From Sandaracinaceae bacterium (GTDB taxonomy: Bacteria > Myxococcota_A > Polyangia > Polyangiales > Houyiibacteriaceae): 64,000 nucleotides of DNA. Below are positions 17,179-25,397 of this stretch, piece after piece. The notes under the pieces were generated by a model. The model saw only the letters and a list, made by a program, of their open reading frames with translations, was not told where the DNA came from and made no database searches. The stretch spans positions 186,001-250,000 of the forward strand of contig JACKEJ010000011.1 of the NCBI GenBank assembly GCA_020633055.1, in the 5' to 3' direction. How positions within the stretch are numbered: position 1 is the stretch's first letter; each line of letters starts with the position of its first letter. The position numbers were made by a program, and so were the translations under genes.

Positions 17179-17229
17179 GCTCGTAGGAAACATGAAGTTC
17201 CTCCAGGAGGTGGCGGGGAGTTTACCTAA
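17179..17229 (-). repeat. 82-bp hairpin repeat, left half of the split copy (copy a)
   Basis: This matches the first ~51 bp of the repeat seen intact at 25316-25397 and 27648-27729: GCTCGTAGGAAACATGAAG, then a hairpin, then GGGGAGTTTACCTAA. The match ends at 17229. The other half begins at 19792, 2.56 kb away. The hairpin bases differ from the intact copies but still pair (CCTCC-A-GGAGG). The remaining part of the repeat was displaced by the IS91-type insertion. Confidence 0.8.
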
Positions 17230-17575
17230 GTAATAGCGATTCGGTGAAGCGCGCCCCGCGCAAGCTGCAGGACGGCCAGCGCGGGTGAGGCGCGGTTCGC
17301 CGAGGCGCCGTTGAACGGAGCCGCGGAGCATCACCCAGGCGCGAGCGGTCGGCTATGGGCCAATCGCGGCGGGCACCGCGAGGCGATGAGGCCTCGGCGG
17401 GGGCTTGGGACGAGACGCTTCCGGGTGCGGGGAGGCAGCCAGGTGAGATCCACCGGGTCGCCGCCGCCCGTCCCACGTGCGCGGCACGGCGCCATCGCCG
17501 GACGGACGAGCGCCACCACCGCAGCAGACGGCCTGTCGCTGCGTGAGGCACGCACGTGCACGTCGCGAGCGAGGG

Positions 17576-18775
17576 TCATGACGAGTCGATCCCTTCAACG
17601 CGCGTCGGCATCGACGTCGACAACGGGAGCACGAGCAGCGGCGTGTCGCAGTGGGGGCAGCGCAATGGGTCACGGCCGTGGAGGGCCAGCATGAGTTCGA
17701 CCCAAGTGCGCGGGCTCTGGCGCGCGTCGAGCTCCACCCCACGTGCAGACGTCGAGGCGCCAGCGAGAGCGGCCTGTGCGCGCGCGAGGGAGAGGGCGCG
17801 GACGTGATTGGTGGAGACGAGGCCAGCATGACGGATCTTGTGGAAGCCCCTGGGCAAGGTGTGGCGCAGGAGGCGAGCGAGGAAGTCCACCGCGTGGAGC
17901 GTGCAGGTCTTCCCGTCCTTGGTGGCGAAGGTCACCGCCTCGCCGTCGTAGCGGATGAGGCGGGCGTTCGAGACGCCGACGCGATGCGTGTAGCGCCCGA
18001 GGTAACCGAAGACCTGCTGCGCCCCCGCGAACGGCGCCTTCGCGTAGACGTGCCACCTCGTCTCGAAGAGCGCGCGCCGCACGGGCTCCACCTCGTCGGG
18101 CGGCAACACCAGCGTGCCCGCGTCGAGCGCCGGCAGGATGACCTCACGCACCATGCCTCGGACGAGCTTGGCGAGAGCCCTCACGGGGAAGAGGTACCGG
18201 CCGTTGCGGCGCACCGGAACCCAGCGCTGACCGGCGAGGTCGTAGCCGCCAGCGCTAACCACGGCGTGCACGTGAGGGTGGTAGAGCAGCTCGCGGGTCC
18301 ATGTGTGCAGCACCAGCGTGATGGCGGGCAGCGCACCGAGCCGCTTCGGGTCGGCCGCCATCGCAAGCAGGCTGCGGCGCGCCGCCTCCATCAGGAGCCC
18401 GTACATGGCCCGGCGCTCGCGCGCGAACAGGTTGCGCAGCGCCTCGGGAATGGTGAAGACCACGTGGAAGTACCCCGTATCGAGGATGCGTTCGCGCCTC
18501 GCCTCGAGCCAGCGCAGCTGCGTGAGCGCCTGGCACCCCGGGCAGTGCCGGTTGCGACACGAGTTGTAGCGAGGCTGCTGAAAGCCACAGGCGGGGCACG
18601 CGTGCAGATGCCCGCCGAGCGCCGCCGTCCGACAGCGCTCGATGGCCCGCAGCACCTTGTGCTGCTCCGGGCTCAGCGCATGCTCCGCGCGCACGCGCTC
18701 TCCGTGAGCGCGCGCGATCTCACCCACACTCAGCCCAGCCTCGCGCCGGGCCACAGACCCGTGCTCGTGCGCCAT
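17576..18775 (-). CDS. IS91-family (HUH) transposase
   Basis: This 399-residue protein has an N-terminal zinc-binding region (CPACGF...CRNRHCPGCQ, about residues 60-85), the HUH metal-binding motif (LLYHPHVHAVVSAGG, about residue 170) and the tyrosine-bearing GYLGRYTHRVGVSN segment. Together these are the mark of Y2/HUH rolling-circle transposases of the IS91/IS801 type. The enzyme nicks one strand at the ori end and moves the element by replicative strand transfer. It starts 18 bp after the stop of the tyrosine recombinase and is probably co-transcribed with it. All key residues seem intact, so the element may be active. Confidence 0.92.
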   Translation of the reverse strand: MAHEHGSVARREAGLSVGEIARAHGERVRAEHALSPEQHKVLRAIERCRTAALGGHLHACPACGFQQPRYNSCRNRHCPGCQALTQLRWLEARRERILDTGYFHVVFTIPEALRNLFARERRAMYGLLMEAARRSLLAMAADPKRLGALPAITLVLHTWTRELLYHPHVHAVVSAGGYDLAGQRWVPVRRNGRYLFPVRALAKLVRGMVREVILPALDAGTLVLPPDEVEPVRRALFETRWHVYAKAPFAGAQQVFGYLGRYTHRVGVSNARLIRYDGEAVTFATKDGKTCTLHAVDFLARLLRHTLPRGFHKIRHAGLVSTNHVRALSLARAQAALAGASTSARGVELDARQSPRTWVELMLALHGRDPLRCPHCDTPLLVLPLSTSMPTRVEGIDSS

Positions 18776-18793
18776 GACTGCCGCCTCGGCGTC

Positions 18794-19651
18794 CTACGCG
18801 AGTCGTGCCCCGTCAGGTGTCCCGAGCACGGCCAATGGATTCACGAGCGACTGACGGCGCGCTTCGGACAAGTGCGTGTAGCGGGTGGTGCTCTGGATGG
18901 ACCGGTGCCCCAGCAGAATCTGCACGGACCGGAGGTCGGCGCCGAGCTCGAGCAAATGGGTCGCGAAGCTGTGGCGCAGCAGGTGCGGATAGACGCGCTT
19001 GGTGAGACCCGCGCGCGCCGCCGCGAGACGCAGCAGCTTGTGCACCGCCTCGCGCGTCAGCGACGCCCGACCCTTGCGCCCTGGAAACAGGCCCTCGCTC
19101 CGGTGGCGACGCAGGCGCATCCACTCTCGCAGCGCCTCGAGCGTGACGGCCGGCAGCGGCACGATACGGTCGCGACGGCTCTTCGTGTGGCGGATGGTGA
19201 GCACACCGCGTCCCGAATCCACGTCGGTCATCGTCAGCGACAGCGCCTCGGAGATGCGCAGCCCTGAGCCGTAGAGCAGCATGACGAGGGCACGGTCGCG
19301 AGGGCGCTCGATGGCGTCGAGCAGCCGCTGCACCTCGCTGCCGGAGAGGATGGCGGGCTGCGTGTCGTGCTCCACCACGCGGCGGATCGAGTGCATGACT
19401 TCGGGGCGACGCAACGTCACCCCGAACAGGAAGCGCAGCGCGCTGAGCGCCACGTTGATGCTCCTCGGAGCACGACCTGCTCCTCGAAGATGCATCACCC
19501 ACGCGCGCACGTCTTCCGTGTCCAGCTGGCGCGCGTCCCGCCTGTGGAACGCCACGAACTGCTTCGCGTACCGCAGGTACGTCTCCCGCGTGTTCGCCGC
19601 CACCCCGCGCAGGAACAGGTCCTGCTCCATTCGGTCTCGTACTTCGCCCAT
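18794..19651 (-). CDS. Tyrosine recombinase (phage integrase family) of the IS91-like element
   Basis: The 285-residue protein has an N-terminal SAM-like core-binding domain and a C-terminal catalytic domain with Arg in GSGLRISEA, the HLLRHSFATHLL box, a late His (LLGHRSIQSTTRY) and the nucleophilic Tyr. The ATG at 19651 was chosen because GGAGG lies 6 nt upstream; a longer TTG-started form is less likely. Such a recombinase just upstream of an IS91 transposase is known in several IS91-like elements, where it may resolve or circularise intermediates. Confidence 0.9.
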   Translation of the reverse strand: MGEVRDRMEQDLFLRGVAANTRETYLRYAKQFVAFHRRDARQLDTEDVRAWVMHLRGAGRAPRSINVALSALRFLFGVTLRRPEVMHSIRRVVEHDTQPAILSGSEVQRLLDAIERPRDRALVMLLYGSGLRISEALSLTMTDVDSGRGVLTIRHTKSRRDRIVPLPAVTLEALREWMRLRRHRSEGLFPGRKGRASLTREAVHKLLRLAAARAGLTKRVYPHLLRHSFATHLLELGADLRSVQILLGHRSIQSTTRYTHLSEARRQSLVNPLAVLGTPDGARLA

Positions 19652-19791
19652 CGCTCGCCTCCATGGCTTGGCCACGTCCCCGATGGACGGGCTCAATCCA
19701 CAGCGTCGGTCCGATGAAGCAGCCGCGCCCCTGAACGTCGCGATGTCCCTCAGCCGCGCGACATCAGGCCTGCCGCGGAGCGGCTTCGTTC

Positions 19792-19823
19792 AATCCGTCT
19801 TCTGCGCAATACGCCGCCGGTCA
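19792..19823 (-). repeat. 82-bp hairpin repeat, right half of the split copy (copy b)
   Basis: The 32 bp from AATCCGTCTTCTGCG to CCGCCGGTCA match the right part of the intact copies exactly. Its last three bases supply the stop codon (TGA on the minus strand) that cuts off the IS3 orfB frame. Thus the repeat lies directly against the truncated IS3 gene. Confidence 0.85.
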
Positions 19824-20414
19824 GGCGAAGTCGTCGGACTCCTGCTCGTTCACGCCCCAGCCCACGATCTTGCGGCTCCACACGTCGAGGAAAACGTACA
19901 GGTAGTAGAACTTCCCGCGGACCGCAGCGGGAAGGTACGTGATGTCCCAGCAGAGAAGCTGGTTCGGGCCCGTCGCCACGCGGGCCTTCGGGCGCTTGTT
20001 CGTGCGCGCCTTCACGGGCCCACGATGCGCCTTCAGGCCGTGCTCCTCGAGCACCCGGTACATGGTGGACTCCGAGCACAGGTAGTCGCCCTGGTCGGCG
20101 AGGCGCGGCACGATCTGCCGCGGCGAGAGGTCCCGCATGGGCGCACTCGTGGCGACCTCCACCACCTTCGCGCGCTCCGCCTCACTCAGCTTGTTGGCCG
20201 GCGGCGTCTTCGCCCCCTTGCGGCGGTCATCCCCGCCCTCGGGGCCCTGCTCGCGCCAGCGCTGGAGTGTCCGCGCGGGCAGCTCGACGACCTCGCAGGC
20301 CTTCTGGTGACGCGCTCCGGAGCGGACGGCTTCATCGACGAGGGAGAGGATCACTTGCCGCTCTTCCCCGGTGTGTCGTCGTCCTCGTCCCCCCAGAGCG
20401 CGTGGACTTTTTTT
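19821..20414 (-). pseudogene. IS3-family transposase OrfB, truncated
   Basis: Read by frameshift from orfA, this frame encodes the OrfB regulatory part (KKSPRALGGRGRRHTGEE...) and the start of the DDE integrase core, with the first catalytic Asp in LLCWDITYLPAAVRGKFYY. It stops after ...VNEQESDDFA, where the 82-bp repeat begins. The second Asp and the Glu of the DDE triad, about 100 residues further on, are missing. The element is therefore dead unless helped in trans. The missing 3' part is not found elsewhere in the window. Confidence 0.85.
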
Positions 20415-20869
20415 GCGAGCACCAGCAGCGCCGCCGTCTCCGCCAGCGCCTTGTCCTTGCGCGTGAGCTCGCGCTCGAGCTCGCGGATGCGCTTCTGCTC
20501 CTTCGTCCGTGCGCGGTTGCCTCCGAGAGCGGCCAGCGCCTGCCCCCGCCACTCGCTCACGGTGGCCTCGTGCAGGCCCTCCCGGCGCAGGTACTTACCG
20601 AGCTCTGCGCCCGTCAGCCCCGCGGTCTCTCGCACCACCCGGAGCCGCTCGTCCGGAGACCAATCCTCCGGGCGGCGGCCCTCCCGAGGGGGCGGCTTCT
20701 TGTCGGTGTCGTTTGCCACGAGCGCTACGCTAGCGGCTTCTCGCAGCCACCGCGAGAGGGTGGCCTGGGAGACCCCGCTGGTCTCCGCCAGCGCCGTCGC
20801 GGAGGGCCCGCCTGGCAACATCAGCTTACGGATCATGCTCTGCTTGAACTCGTTCGAATATCGACCCAT
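20351..20869 (-). CDS. IS3-family transposase OrfA (two helix-turn-helix units)
   Basis: The 172-residue protein begins MGRYSNEFKQSMIRKLM, a typical IS3 OrfA opening, with one helix-turn-helix at residues 20-45 (ALAETSGVSQATLSRWL) and a second near 90-115 (ELGKYLRREGLHEATVSEW). A leucine/charge-rich coiled coil follows (IRELERELTRKDKALAE). It is longer than classical ~100-residue OrfA proteins. Normally OrfA and OrfB are joined by a -1 frameshift to make transposase; here OrfB is truncated. Confidence 0.85.
   Translation of the reverse strand: MGRYSNEFKQSMIRKLMLPGGPSATALAETSGVSQATLSRWLREAASVALVANDTDKKPPPREGRRPEDWSPDERLRVVRETAGLTGAELGKYLRREGLHEATVSEWRGQALAALGGNRARTKEQKRIRELERELTRKDKALAETAALLVLAKKVHALWGDEDDDTPGKSGK
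20408..20414 (-). promoter_or_regulatory. A7 slippery site for -1 ribosomal frameshift (OrfA to OrfAB)
   Basis: On the minus strand seven consecutive A bases (GC-AAAAAAA-GTC) lie near the end of orfA. A -1 slip there changes ...LAKKVHALWG to ...LAKKSPRALG and enters the orfB frame, as in other IS3 elements. Confidence 0.8.
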
Positions 20870-20967
20870 CGGGTCCTTGCCTGCCTCGCCCCCGAGGTCA
20901 TGTGGTGGGGTCTGGGGCCGAGCTATGCGCCCGGCCGAGGCGACAACTCACGCTGACACAGGGGGAC

Positions 20968-21210
20968 ATGCTCGCGTGCGGCTCACGCAATCACATGCGC
21001 GCGTTTGCGCGCCAACTGACACGCCGAGGCGACACCTACTCCCCTCACTACCTCGACGCTGAACGCTACGCGTCGATCATCGGCAGCGAACACGAACGGT
21101 GTGGTGGCGGCCACGGCCGGGGCGGCGGAGGTCACGGAAGGGGCCGGGGCGGCGGAGGCCACGGCAGAGGCGGCGGAGGTCACGGCCAGGGTGGATGCAT
21201 GCAGATGTGA
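20968..21210 (+). CDS. Small Gly/His-rich protein with flanking cysteines (uncertain)
   Basis: An 80-codon frame encodes an ordinary-looking N-terminal half (DTYSPHYLDAERYASIIGSE) and a C-terminal tract of four GGGH/GGGGH units bracketed by Cys (CGGGHGRGG ... GQGGCMQM). Third codon positions are GC-rich, consistent with a real gene. The ribosome-binding site is poor (GGGGG too close to the ATG), so the start is uncertain. A metal-binding protein or a Gly/Cys-rich peptide precursor are possible. No modification enzyme is seen nearby. It sits between the IS3 remnant and the kinase gene; the rest of that 475-bp gap holds nothing else I recognise. Confidence 0.35.
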   Translation: MLACGSRNHMRAFARQLTRRGDTYSPHYLDAERYASIIGSEHERCGGGHGRGGGGHGRGRGGGGHGRGGGGHGQGGCMQM

Positions 21211-21344
21211 GCCACTCGCACGCCATCGTCCAAGACCGCGCAACGGTGGAGAGCGGCGGGAGGGATGCGACCACGATCGCCGCTCCTACGCCGCGTAGGA
21301 GGCACGTGCTCATCGCACGCGCGGAGCCGACCGAGGACACGCCG

Positions 21345-23267
21345 TCAGTTCGAGGGCTGGTACCAGAATCCGTCGAAGTTGGGTGACTGCTCGAAACGTC
21401 GCAGCTCGGCGAGGACGCTGTCGGAGGATTCCGTGAAGGGAACGGCGCCCGTCGCGTGGAGGACGGCTTCGTGGTCGACCGAGCAGAGGAGCGCGAGGCG
21501 CGCGACGGTGAGCTCGACCCCGCACCAGAAGTCTTGCGCAGAGGTGTCCTCGGCAAGCTCCAGGGCTTCCGCGAGTTCGTTCCGGCGAGGACCAAGATGC
21601 GAAACAAGGGGCCGGTAGAGTGGGCTCCCCGACACCGCGCCGCGCGCGAGGGTGAGGGCCGCCTTGCGTGCTGACTCGAGCGCGTCGGCGGAGTCGAGCA
21701 ACCCGCGCACGGCGAACGCCGGGAGCGTGCGCGCCACGGCGACTGCCGCGTGGGCCCGCAGCCGCTCGGTGGACACCTCCTCCAACAGAGCTGGCGACAC
21801 ACCGAGCCGGGGTGGCGTGACGGACTCGATGGTGAACGCCTCGCTCGGCCGGCCGGCCTCGACGAGGGTCGAGGCCGGGTAGACCCCCAAGACCAAGCAG
21901 ACGTGCCGCACGGCCGCCTGAATCCGGTCTGGAAAGGTCCGTGCCGGCAGCTCGACTGCGTCGCCTGCGCCAACCGTGACCTGACGCCCGGAGCGGCGCG
22001 CCGCCCCAACCGGCAGCGCGGTCGAGAGCAGCTCCGCTAGGGGAAGGAAACGTCGGGCCCCTTCTGTACCGGCCCAGAGCAGGTTCTCCGGCTCACCAGC
22101 CGCCAGCCGGCGCACGGTCAGGCGCGGCGTCGGAGGGGCAGCCGACCCCGCCAACACCGGCGGGCCCGCGACGAGCGAGGACACGTCCAGCGCGGCCGTC
22201 TGGGCGTGAGCTTGGAAGTCCGCCGAGCGGATGACACTCGGGGCGAGGCTTTCGAAGGCTGCGTCGAGCTCCCGGGTGCTTGGTACAGCCCTGCTGACGG
22301 ACGCGCTCAGCGAGCCTTCAGCGGCGCGTTGGTCGTGCGGAGGCCGCGCGCGGAGCAGAGGCTCGAGCGCGTCGATGCACGTAGCGGCGTCTGGGAAACG
22401 CTGCAAGGAATCGATCTGCGTGCAGCGCGCGAACCACTCGTCGAAGCCTTCCGGGAAAGGCGACTGCGCACCCAGCTCCTCGATTCGCTGAGAGGCGGTC
22501 GCGCACGCACCAGCGACCAGCTCGACAATCATGGAGCTGACCGTGCTGTCAGGATCACTCGCGGTGAGCCAATACTCGTGGCCCGTGAGCATCCAGAACG
22601 CCAGCAGGCCGATGGCCCACACGTCGGTCGCCGGTGCGATGCTCGCGACTTGCGAGAGCTGCTCCGGCGCCATCCACAGCGGAGTGCCGATGACCTGCGA
22701 ATTCTTGTTCCCGTCGCGCGCGTCTTGAACCCACTTCGCGATGCCAAAATCCAGGACCTTGATGGTGAATGGAACACCAAGGCGCCGAGGGTCGGCGACG
22801 AAGAGGTTGTCGGGCTTGAGGTCGCGATGAACGAGGTGGCGTTCGTGCGCCATCTGGAGGCCATGACGTGCCTGGGTGAGGACTTCGCAACAGTCGGCCA
22901 GCGAGAGAGCCCCGTGGTTGTTGATGAAGTCGGCGAGGGTCTGACCCCGCAGGAGCTCCATAGCGATCCAGGGCACCCCGAGCTCGTCGTCGATGCCCGC
23001 GGACACGATCTCCACAACGTGGTCGCTGTCGAGGCTCCCAGCGATGCGCGCTTCGTCGATGAAGCGACCGCGCATCTTGTCGTCGGAGGCGAGCCAGCCG
23101 TGCATCAGCTTGATGGCGCGTGGTTTTCCGGTGGACCGCTGGGTGGCCTCGTACACCGAGCCGATACCGCCGGCAGCGATGAAGCGCTGCACGTCGAAGT
23201 CGCCGCCAATGCAGCGGCCAACGTTCCGATCGACTGGGGGGGTCATGGGCCGGCGTGGAGGATACAT
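21345..23267 (-). CDS. Ser/Thr protein kinase (Hanks type) with large C-terminal domain
   Basis: About 640 residues. The kinase domain (residues ~20-290) has an intact Gly-rich loop (AAGGIGSVYEA), catalytic Lys (RAIKLM), HRDLKPDNL, DFGIAKW and a MAPEQL segment, so it should be active. The remaining ~340 residues match no family I recognise and have no clear membrane helix, so the protein is probably cytoplasmic. The start may be ATG 23267 or ATG 23246. It is divergent from the globin/ParA operon with only ~90 bp between the starts, which suggests shared control and perhaps a shared pathway. Confidence 0.88.
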   Translation of the reverse strand: MYPPRRPMTPPVDRNVGRCIGGDFDVQRFIAAGGIGSVYEATQRSTGKPRAIKLMHGWLASDDKMRGRFIDEARIAGSLDSDHVVEIVSAGIDDELGVPWIAMELLRGQTLADFINNHGALSLADCCEVLTQARHGLQMAHERHLVHRDLKPDNLFVADPRRLGVPFTIKVLDFGIAKWVQDARDGNKNSQVIGTPLWMAPEQLSQVASIAPATDVWAIGLLAFWMLTGHEYWLTASDPDSTVSSMIVELVAGACATASQRIEELGAQSPFPEGFDEWFARCTQIDSLQRFPDAATCIDALEPLLRARPPHDQRAAEGSLSASVSRAVPSTRELDAAFESLAPSVIRSADFQAHAQTAALDVSSLVAGPPVLAGSAAPPTPRLTVRRLAAGEPENLLWAGTEGARRFLPLAELLSTALPVGAARRSGRQVTVGAGDAVELPARTFPDRIQAAVRHVCLVLGVYPASTLVEAGRPSEAFTIESVTPPRLGVSPALLEEVSTERLRAHAAVAVARTLPAFAVRGLLDSADALESARKAALTLARGAVSGSPLYRPLVSHLGPRRNELAEALELAEDTSAQDFWCGVELTVARLALLCSVDHEAVLHATGAVPFTESSDSVLAELRRFEQSPNFDGFWYQPSN

Positions 23268-23325
23268 AGTGTGGCCGCCGTCTGGGATTCGATTCGTATC
23301 GATTTCACAAGCACGGGGTTTACTC

Positions 23326-23340
23326 CATGACAACGTCATG
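23326..23340. promoter_or_regulatory. Inverted repeat upstream of the globin gene
   Basis: CATGAC-AAC-GTCATG is a perfect 6-bp-arm palindrome with 3-bp centre, ending 14 bp before the globin ATG in the kinase-globin divergent region. The position suits repressor binding or a translation-initiation hairpin. No regulator is assigned. Confidence 0.35.
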
Positions 23341-23354
23341 CCAGCTTAGCGGGC

Positions 23355-23846
23355 ATGCTGACCGACGAGCAGAAAGCCCTCATCACTGAGAACTGGCGCT
23401 TGGCGGTGCCCATCGCGGACACCATCGCCGACCTGTTTTACCGCCGCCTCTTCCAACTCCGCCCGGAATACAAGGCGCTGTTCGGCGAGGATATGGCGAG
23501 TCAGAAGCAGAAGCTGCTCCAGATGCTGGCCTTCGTCGTACGGTCGCTGCAGTGGGGTGGCGCGTCGTGGTCGGATGACGTCCCGCCTGATGATGACCTC
23601 TTCCTCGTGCTGCTCGCGCTTGGGCGCAGGCACTCAAACCTCTACGAGATCCCGGACGAGGCGTACGAGCCCGTCCTGGATTCGCTGCTTTGGACGTTGG
23701 ACTACGGGCTTGGCAAAGCGTTCAACGAGGACGCCAGCGTTGCATGGACGCAGGCCATGTTGCTGATCTCCAACACCATGATTCTCGGGCGCTACTCGGT
23801 GGACGAGGCCAAGCGCATCCGAACCAGCCAAATCGGAAACGCTTGA
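23355..23846 (+). CDS. Single-domain globin
   Basis: This 163-residue protein has the flavohemoglobin-like globin pattern: an opening MLTDEQKALITENWRLAVP, then ALGRRHSNLYEIPDEAYEPV with the proximal heme His, and LLWTLDYGLGKAF. It has no reductase domain, so it probably senses or binds O2, NO or CO rather than detoxifying NO alone. It overlaps the next gene by one base (TGATG), so the globin and the ParA-like protein are made together. Such a pairing suggests that heme-ligand state affects the ATPase or its partners; that is inference. Confidence 0.88.
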   Translation: MLTDEQKALITENWRLAVPIADTIADLFYRRLFQLRPEYKALFGEDMASQKQKLLQMLAFVVRSLQWGGASWSDDVPPDDDLFLVLLALGRRHSNLYEIPDEAYEPVLDSLLWTLDYGLGKAFNEDASVAWTQAMLLISNTMILGRYSVDEAKRIRTSQIGNA

Positions 23847-25252
23847 TGGAAGACGCCGTCGTTCTGAAAGGGCCCGTCCCTAGCGGCGGAGTATTGCCCT
23901 TGGTGCAGGTCGTGGGAATCGGCCGGCAGACGAACATCGTCGAGTTGCTCGACGACACACTGCGAATCGGCCAGATGTCGATTCGCAGCGGAAAGGTGCT
24001 GTCAGTCGATTTCGGCCAGGCGAGGGGCCTCGACGCCCTCGAGGGGTTCGTGGCGCACCGAGGCGGTACGTTCCAAGTGCGTAGCGTCCACGGTCTCCCG
24101 GCGACCGAGCCACTTGGCGACCTGCGCGCGCTCCTTGCGTCTCTCGGCCGCGACAGTGACCGGATCTCACTCTTGCGAAATCTGCCTGCAGGCGGCCCCA
24201 GCGTTCACGAGACGGGGGTGGTGGCGCCTGTGCAGATGGGTGGCAGCACCCGTAAGTCGAGCTTTCCCCCCCCAGCAATTGTGCGGCCCGCGGTTGCCGC
24301 GCCGGTCGCTGCCGCCGCCCCTGTCGCCACCGCCGCGCCGGTCGCTGCCGCCGCCCCTGTCGCCACCGCCGCCCCTGTCGCCACCGCCGCGCCGGTCGCT
24401 GCCGCCGCCCCTGTCGCACAGCGGGTGGAACCCACGCAGGCGTCGTCCGCGAAGGCCGCAATCATCCTCGCCGTGGCTTCCGCGAAGGGCGGCGTCGGCA
24501 AGACCACGCTCGCGATGAACCTAGCAGTCGCGATGGCACGCCGTGGGCTCCGGGTCACCCTTGTGGACTCCGACCCCAACGGGGGGGTGTCGGCCGCGGT
24601 CAACGCCCATCGCCGTATATCCAAGGGTGCTTTTGACGTCATCTGTGGTGCGGCCAGCCTCACCGACGCGATCATCACCACCCGCATGAACGGCCTCCGT
24701 GTGCTGCCCGCCGGAGGGCAGACACTGTCCATCGACCAGGTCGAGAACGCGCAGCAACACCGACAGGCGTGGCGCGCCCTGCTCGCCCAGGTGGCCTGCG
24801 ACGCAGACGTCGTCGTGCTCGACACGCCGGGTGGTGTCTACGGCGGAACCCGCATCATGTTGGGCTGCGCGACCCACGTCATGGGCGTGCTCCAAGCCGA
24901 GCCGCTCGCGCTGCGGGCGTCGGAGCACTTTCAACGCGCCATCGGGGCAGTGACCCCAGCCCCCAAGCTGGTGGGCGTCGTGTTGAACATGTTCGACCCC
25001 CGCAGCGCCACCTCCCCCACTGTCCTTCAAGAGGCGTGCGAATCGCTTCAGCCAGGGCTGCTGTTCGACACCTCGGTGCCTCGCACCTCCATCATCAACG
25101 ACGCAAGCCAACGTGGCGTCGTGGCCGGCCAGGGGGAGCTCGCGACCGCTCCCGCTGTCGCGTGGACGTTCGAGCAGCTCTCCGCGGAACTACTCGACCG
25201 CCTGGAGTGGAGCCCAGCGCGCCCGGTGGTGGACGAGGCCCCGCTCTTCTGA
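23846..25252 (+). CDS. DUF4388/PATAN-like domain fused to a ParA/MinD-type ATPase
   Basis: This is a 468-residue protein in three parts. Residues 1-110 resemble DUF4388/PATAN (VVGIGRQTNIVELLDDT, SIRSGKVLSVDFGQARG), domains often found in myxobacterial and cyanobacterial signalling proteins. Residues ~149-192 are an Ala/Pro/Val linker of repeated APVAAAAPVAT units. The rest is a ParA/MinD ATPase with deviant Walker A (SAKGGVGKTTLAMNLA, about residue 213), DSDPNGG and VVLDTPGG. ParA-type ATPases use ATP-driven dimerisation to position cargo on DNA or membranes. No parB is adjacent, so this is not a replicon partition pair. It is coupled to the globin gene. Confidence 0.85.
   Translation: MEDAVVLKGPVPSGGVLPLVQVVGIGRQTNIVELLDDTLRIGQMSIRSGKVLSVDFGQARGLDALEGFVAHRGGTFQVRSVHGLPATEPLGDLRALLASLGRDSDRISLLRNLPAGGPSVHETGVVAPVQMGGSTRKSSFPPPAIVRPAVAAPVAAAAPVATAAPVAAAAPVATAAPVATAAPVAAAAPVAQRVEPTQASSAKAAIILAVASAKGGVGKTTLAMNLAVAMARRGLRVTLVDSDPNGGVSAAVNAHRRISKGAFDVICGAASLTDAIITTRMNGLRVLPAGGQTLSIDQVENAQQHRQAWRALLAQVACDADVVVLDTPGGVYGGTRIMLGCATHVMGVLQAEPLALRASEHFQRAIGAVTPAPKLVGVVLNMFDPRSATSPTVLQEACESLQPGLLFDTSVPRTSIINDASQRGVVAGQGELATAPAVAWTFEQLSAELLDRLEWSPARPVVDEAPLF
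24292..24418 (+). repeat. In-frame tandem repeat encoding an Ala/Pro linker
   Basis: About 3.5 copies of a 36-bp unit, with internal 18-bp subrepeats (such as CCCCTGTCGCCACCGCCG), encode the linker between the DUF4388-like and ParA domains. Copies are nearly identical at the DNA level, so the linker length probably varies between strains by slippage. Confidence 0.8.
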
Positions 25253-25315
25253 CCCCGACGACTCCGTGAGAGGCGCGGCCATCCGCGCACAAGCGGCGGC
25301 TGGAGCACTGGCAAG

Positions 25316-25397
25316 GCTCATAGGAAACATGAAGCTCCTCCGGGGAGGAGCCGGGGAGTTTACCAAATCCGTCTTCTGCGCAATACGCCGCCGGTCA
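25316..25397 (-). repeat. 82-bp hairpin repeat, intact copy c
   Basis: This copy lies between the ParA-like gene and a truncated lipoprotein gene. It contains a perfect hairpin (GCTCCTCC-GG-GGAGGAGC) flanked by GCTCATAGGAAACATGAA on one side and CGGGGAGTTTACC on the other, then ...CCGTCTTCTGCGCAATACG. It differs from copy d at one position (ACCAAAT against ACCTAAT). Read on the minus strand, the 3' arm of the hairpin is a GGAGGAGC sequence placed 3 nt before ATGTTTCCTATGAGC. There are no terminal inverted repeats. Confidence 0.85.

Larger units (their letters stand above)
17230..19791 (-). mobile_element. IS91-like element with tyrosine recombinase, inserted in the hairpin repeat
   Basis: The borders are inferred from where the 82-bp repeat is interrupted: the left half ends TTTACCTAA at 17229 and the right half starts AATCCG at 19792. 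The intact copy reads TTTACCTAATCCG, so at most AA is shared at the two edges. The insert of about 2.56 kb carries a tyrosine recombinase and an IS91-family transposase in tandem on the minus strand. The upstream end has a GCCGC-GGA-GCGGC hairpin (about 19771-19783) and finishes with GTTC, a tetramer associated with IS91-type ends. There is no clear target duplication or terminal inverted repeat, as expected for rolling-circle elements. Confidence 0.72.

Noticed and set aside
24292..24418. Tandem repeats that could look like a CRISPR array
   Set aside because: Units are contiguous with no unique spacers and are in frame, encoding a protein linker.
23846..25252. ParA-like gene as plasmid partition system
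   Set aside because: No parB, parS-like repeats, or replication initiator nearby; it is fused to a DUF4388-type domain and coupled to a globin.
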